The notes beneath the pieces were generated by a model. That model was not told where the DNA came from and did no database searches. It was given only the letters and a program-made list of their open reading frames with translations. A program made the translations under genes and the position numbers. 64,000 nt of DNA from VXNE01 sp965208745 (GTDB lineage Bacteria; Pseudomonadota; Gammaproteobacteria; Pseudomonadales; Azotimanducaceae): NCBI GenBank assembly GCA_965208745.1, contig CBDBPN010000003.1:1116001-1180000 (forward strand), in the 5' to 3' direction. Shown here one piece after another: positions 60,706 to 64,000 of the stretch. The stretch's first letter is position 1. Each line of letters starts with the position of its first letter.

Positions 60706-62622
60706 CTACTCCGCCGACGGCCGATACCAGATCGGCGACGTGTACGCGCGTTCCTGGAGGGTCGAAGGGCCGTAGTCCGGCGCGCCCCGGCCCAGCGCCG
60801 CCGCGTCGTAGAGCGTGTGACGCGGGGTGGGTATCTCGATGACCCGGACGTAGTAGAACGACGGCTGCCCGGCGTCGAAGGACGGGTCCTCCCATACCGT
60901 CGACAGGGAGGCGGCGCCAATGGAATTCGCGTAGCGGGCTGTCTCGAGGTCCACGGTGTTGCCGACCGGCGGCAGCTGGCCGTCGATACCCGGCTGCCGT
61001 TCGCCTGACCAGCTCACGTCGAACACCCGCTCGTGTGTCGCGCCGTCCGCGTCGAGCCATCCTTTCACGATCTGGACGCGATCCAGGTTCGCACCGGACG
61101 GATCCTTGTACGCCGAGGCGAGAAAGCGCGGCGCGGCGCCATCGGGCGCGGCCCCGAGTTCGCCACCCATGGGCACGCCTTTCCCGTACCCGACCGCCGC
61201 CACGTCTTCCGCATCCAAGTCGCTCTCGGAGAACTCCCAGCCGCCGAAGAACCGTACCCGGATCCGCGGTCCACTGGTTCCGTAAGTCTCACGCCGGTGC
61301 ATGGCGTCGACGATGGCCTCGCGCGTATTCTCCACCGCCCACACCGCCGCGAGGCCCGATGCGGACATCGTCCAACCGGTCGCGAGGCCGGAAATGACGA
61401 TGTCGCCCTTCCGCTCCGGAATCGAGTCCGTGGCCATCTTGCCCCCGAAGTCGTCCTCCGCCGCCGTCGAGAGCCCCGAGTGGGAGTCCGTCGAACCGAT
61501 CATCCCGAACTGGAACGGGTTGATCCCAAGGGCGGCCCCGCGTGCGAGGCCGCGCCGGAGGGCCGAGCGCGCATAGTCGCCCGCCTCGGGCGCGTACTCC
61601 TGCGTGTCGCCCTGCAGGTGAAACGGGTACGTCTCGAAGTCGGCGAACTCGTCGTCCGGCGAGAGCAGCGGATGCGCCTCCGAGTCGCCCTTGATCTGGG
61701 TGACCTCGACGATCCTCTCCCAGCGCATCCGCGCGCGGGCGTGGTCGGCGTCCACGGGCTCCCCGCGCAACGTGATGTCCGGGAACATGAAGCCCTTGGA
61801 GACGTTGGAGTTGTGGGGGATCGAGAGGAAGCGGGCGCCGGTGGCGGCGCTGGTCTCGTCGAGCCAGGCCCAGAGATCGTCGGGATACGGGCTCTGGCCG
61901 GACGACACCGGCTGGAACTCGCGCGCCTGCTCGGCTCCCGCGTCGGTCAGCACGACCCGGTGCAGGTTCGCCCCGCCCGGCGTGGAAGTCCACTCCCAGC
62001 CGATCAGGCTCGTGAAGGTCCCCGGCTGGTAGTGCGCCTCCGCGGCATCCACGATCTCGCCCCAGGCCTCGCGCAACAGGCTCGGAGGCAGAGAAACGAG
62101 CGGCCCGCCGCCATCCGCGCCGTGGGCGGCGGCAACCTCCCGCGGATCCGCGCCGGGCGGAAGGACGCCCTGAAAGAACTCGGGCCCCTGCCCATCGTCG
62201 ATCGCGTCACGAATCTGCCGGGTGAAGAACCAGTTGCGGATCGATTCGACGAAACCCACATCCTCGCGTGGCAGCCCATCGAGGTAGATGCTCCGCATCG
62301 CGCCGATGAACTCCGCGTGATCGGACACCACCAGGAAGTCCAGGGGTTCCTCGAGCCGCATCCACGCCCGGTGGTACGGGTGCATCACCGGGATGCCCTT
62401 GGCGAACCGGTAGGCGTAGTCGGGATCCACCGTGAGGTTGTTGTTCATGAACGCGTCGAAGGAGTACGACGTGTGCAGGTGCGTGTCGCCCCAGAGGAGT
62501 TTCGTGTCCCCGGAGGCGACCGGTGCCAGCGTCGCGAGCGAGACGGCGGCAGCCGCGAGCACGGCGGGCCTCGTGGCGAAGGTGTGCCTGCACGGCATTT
62601 GGGGCTTCCTCAGGACGATCAA
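60706..62622 (-). CDS. DUF3604 family protein, exported
   Basis: About 638 residues. A signal peptide follows 'VLRKPQMPCRHTF', ending near 'APVASGDTKLLWGD'; ATG 62598 (MPCRHTF) is an alternative start. 'LLWGDTHLHTSYSFDAFM' and 'FLVVSDHAEFIGAM' give a PHP-like metal set; 'GMIGSTDSHSG' adds later ligands; the end 'TLQERAYTSPIWYRP' is typical of DUF3604. Its members are large secreted proteins of unknown reaction, probably metal-dependent hydrolases. It is convergent with the VapC gene. It is common in marine gammaproteobacteria with many paralogues. Confidence 0.87.
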   Translation of the reverse strand: MIVLRKPQMPCRHTFATRPAVLAAAAVSLATLAPVASGDTKLLWGDTHLHTSYSFDAFMNNNLTVDPDYAYRFAKGIPVMHPYHRAWMRLEEPLDFLVVSDHAEFIGAMRSIYLDGLPREDVGFVESIRNWFFTRQIRDAIDDGQGPEFFQGVLPPGADPREVAAAHGADGGGPLVSLPPSLLREAWGEIVDAAEAHYQPGTFTSLIGWEWTSTPGGANLHRVVLTDAGAEQAREFQPVSSGQSPYPDDLWAWLDETSAATGARFLSIPHNSNVSKGFMFPDITLRGEPVDADHARARMRWERIVEVTQIKGDSEAHPLLSPDDEFADFETYPFHLQGDTQEYAPEAGDYARSALRRGLARGAALGINPFQFGMIGSTDSHSGLSTAAEDDFGGKMATDSIPERKGDIVISGLATGWTMSASGLAAVWAVENTREAIVDAMHRRETYGTSGPRIRVRFFGGWEFSESDLDAEDVAAVGYGKGVPMGGELGAAPDGAAPRFLASAYKDPSGANLDRVQIVKGWLDADGATHERVFDVSWSGERQPGIDGQLPPVGNTVDLETARYANSIGAASLSTVWEDPSFDAGQPSFYYVRVIEIPTPRHTLYDAAALGRGAPDYGPSTLQERAYTSPIWYRPSAE

Positions 62623-62671
62623 CGGCGCGAGGTAAGGTAGCAGACCGGCACGCCCCGGGCAGCCGACGCGT

Positions 62672-63430
62672 CTACATGGCGTGCGTGACGCCCCCGTCCA
62701 CCGCCAGGGTGACGCCCATGAGGTAGTCGCCCGCGCGCGACGCCATGTACACGACCGTTCCCGCGATGTCCTCCGGCCGCCCCACCCGTCCGGCGGGGAC
62801 GAAAGCAGCGATGCGCTCCGGCTCGTCCCGCGCGATCACGTTCATGTCGCTGACGAACGCGCCCGGCGCGATGGCGTTGACGTGAATGTGCTCGGGCGCC
62901 AGCAACTTGGCCAGGCGGCGCGTGAGGTGGTTCAGTCCCGCCTTGCTCGCGGCGTACGAGAACGAGTCGTCGTCCGGCACGTAGACGCCGTCGATGGAGG
63001 AGATGTTGATGACCTTCGCCGGCCGTTCCGCGCTCGCCGCGGCGCGCAGCAGCGGCGCCAGCCGCTGGGTCAGGAAGAACGGCCCTTTCAGGTTGACGTT
63101 GAACGCCTTGTCCCAACCCCTCTCCGGGAACTCGTCGAACGGGGCCACCCAACCCGTCCCCGCGTTGTTCACGAGGATGTCCAGGCCGTCCTCGTGTCGC
63201 GCCAGCTCCTTCGCAAGCGCGGCGACGCCGTCGACGGTCGACATGTCGTTCGGTACGCCGATGCACTCACCGGCCTCCGACAGTTCCGCCGCGGTCTCAA
63301 GGCACACGTCGGCATGCCGGGCCGTGATGTAGGTGCGCACCCCGCGGCGGACGAGTTCCTCCGCGATCATACGGCCGATGCCCTTGCTGCCCCCCGTGAC
63401 GACCGCAACGCGGCCGTCGAGGTCGAACAT
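62672..63430 (-). CDS. SDR-family oxidoreductase
   Basis: A 252-residue short-chain dehydrogenase from ATG 63430 (GTG 63436 is also possible). The Rossmann motif 'VAVVTGGSKGIGRMIAEEL' is at the start, 'DILVNNAGTGW' follows, the catalytic Ser is in 'NISSIDGVYVP' and the Tyr-x3-Lys pair in 'SFSYAASKAGLNHL'. The C-terminus 'AGDYLMGVTLAVDGGVTHAM' is standard. The N-terminal 'GGSKGIGR' favours NADP(H). It lies 19 nt after a D-aminoacylase-like gene on the same strand, so the two may be in one operon. Substrate unknown. Confidence 0.9.
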   Translation of the reverse strand: MFDLDGRVAVVTGGSKGIGRMIAEELVRRGVRTYITARHADVCLETAAELSEAGECIGVPNDMSTVDGVAALAKELARHEDGLDILVNNAGTGWVAPFDEFPERGWDKAFNVNLKGPFFLTQRLAPLLRAAASAERPAKVINISSIDGVYVPDDDSFSYAASKAGLNHLTRRLAKLLAPEHIHVNAIAPGAFVSDMNVIARDEPERIAAFVPAGRVGRPEDIAGTVVYMASRAGDYLMGVTLAVDGGVTHAM

Positions 63431-63449
63431 GTCCACCCGCGCGCGCCCG

Positions 63450-64000
63450 TCAGGCGGCGAGCGCGTCGGGCGCGGTGCGGCCGTGGCGCAGCAGCACGCC
63501 CGGGGTCTTCCCGGTGCACTCGCCGTCTTCGAACGTGACCCGGCCGTTGACGATCGTCAGCCGGTAGCCGTCCGCCTTCTGCGACAGCCGCCAGTCCCCG
63601 GCCGGGAAGTCGTGCAGGCGTTCCGTCGGCAGGAGCTTCAGGGCGTCGTAGTCGTAGACGATGAAGTCGGCGGGATCTCCTTCCCGGAGCACGCCCCGAT
63701 CCGTGAAGCCCGCGGCGAGCGCCGGGTAGCCCGACAGCCGCCAGTGCGCCTGCTCGAGGTCCATGATGCCGTTGTCGCGCACGAGAAAGGTCAGGAACTC
63801 CGTCGCGTAGCGGCCGGTCGTCATGAACTTCATGTGCGCCCCGCCGTCGGAGATGCCGGGCAGCGCGAAGGGGGAGTTCGCCATCTCCCGCATCGCGTCC
63901 ATCTCGAATTCCTGGGGCGGCGTTACGAACACCGTGCGCAGGTCGTCCGCCAGGGCCGTGTCCAGGAAGACATCGACCGGGTGGCTGCCGTCGCGCTTCG
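63450..64000 (-). CDS. N-acyl-D-amino-acid deacylase-family amidohydrolase, C-terminal part (cut by window end)
   Basis: The frame is open to the window edge; the visible 183 codons begin 'SHPVDVFLDTALADDLRTVFVTPP'. 'LPGISDGGAHMKFM' holds the late metal-binding Asp, and the end 'RGVLREGDPADFIVYDYDAL' closes the barrel. This is the same family as the intact gene at 13.3 kb but clearly a different member ('GVLLRHGRTAPDALAA' end). The N-terminal HxH metal motif lies outside. The downstream SDR gene is on the same strand. Confidence 0.85.
   Translation of the reverse strand, partial: KRDGSHPVDVFLDTALADDLRTVFVTPPQEFEMDAMREMANSPFALPGISDGGAHMKFMTTGRYATEFLTFLVRDNGIMDLEQAHWRLSGYPALAAGFTDRGVLREGDPADFIVYDYDALKLLPTERLHDFPAGDWRLSQKADGYRLTIVNGRVTFEDGECTGKTPGVLLRHGRTAPDALAA

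Overview
High-GC chromosomal window from a Gram-negative bacterium, most likely an uncultured proteobacterium. A TonB-dependent receptor, lipoproteins with LAAC lipoboxes, a PQQ dehydrogenase with a cytochrome c tail, and many secreted hydrolases point to a metabolically versatile heterotroph. The species cannot be fixed from sequence alone. I saw no rRNA, tRNA or CRISPR array.

Layout. 1-10.9 kb: a plus-strand hydantoin/oxoproline-type catabolic cluster: HyuA end, two HyuB paralogues, an MFS carrier, a small membrane protein, a MalT-like LuxR regulator broken by a frameshift, an Asp/Glu/hydantoin racemase and an NCS1 permease. 11-15 kb: an N-acyl-D-amino-acid deacylase and a truncated copy of its 5' end, with a lipoprotein esterase lying between the two copies. 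15-26 kb: ArsI, a HAD phosphatase, a TonB receptor, two secreted paralogues, a HipBA-type pair, PQQ dehydrogenase with a DUF6152 protein, and a TMEM175-like channel. 26.5-31.3 kb: a minus-strand run of DUF72, a UGSC-family selenoprotein, an AAA/DUF4143 ATPase, a conserved protein of unknown function, an RDD protein and an SRAP protein. 31-45 kb: acyl-CoA dehydrogenase plus S9 peptidase, more ATPases, CoA-transferase, LLM oxidoreductase, sulfatase, AbrB/PIN pair, TauD dioxygenase, NHL protein and Rpn nuclease. 45.4-53 kb: an ArsC-type arsenate reductase whose catalytic Cys codon is TGA, three 110-bp tandem repeats, a second sulfatase, an Lhr helicase and an amidohydrolase. 53-58.1 kb: accessory island with lower GC holding an ATPase, a DUF262 plus HEPN pair, and decayed copies of cyclase, sulfatase and phytanoyl-CoA dioxygenase genes. 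58.1-64 kb: cyclase, ABM-like protein, antitoxin/VapC pair, DUF3604 protein, SDR, and a second D-aminoacylase cut by the window end.

The main discovery is two independent genes with in-frame TGA at the family's redox-active position: UGSC at 27463-27465 and ArsC at 45751-45753, both on the minus strand. Each reads on without another stop to a natural family C-terminus. The UGSC gene also has a SECIS-like hairpin 13 nt after the TGA. Together they indicate that this organism inserts selenocysteine and that ordinary gene calling would break both genes. A second point of interest is the DUF262/HEPN pair, a candidate defence module in a decayed, horizontally acquired region.
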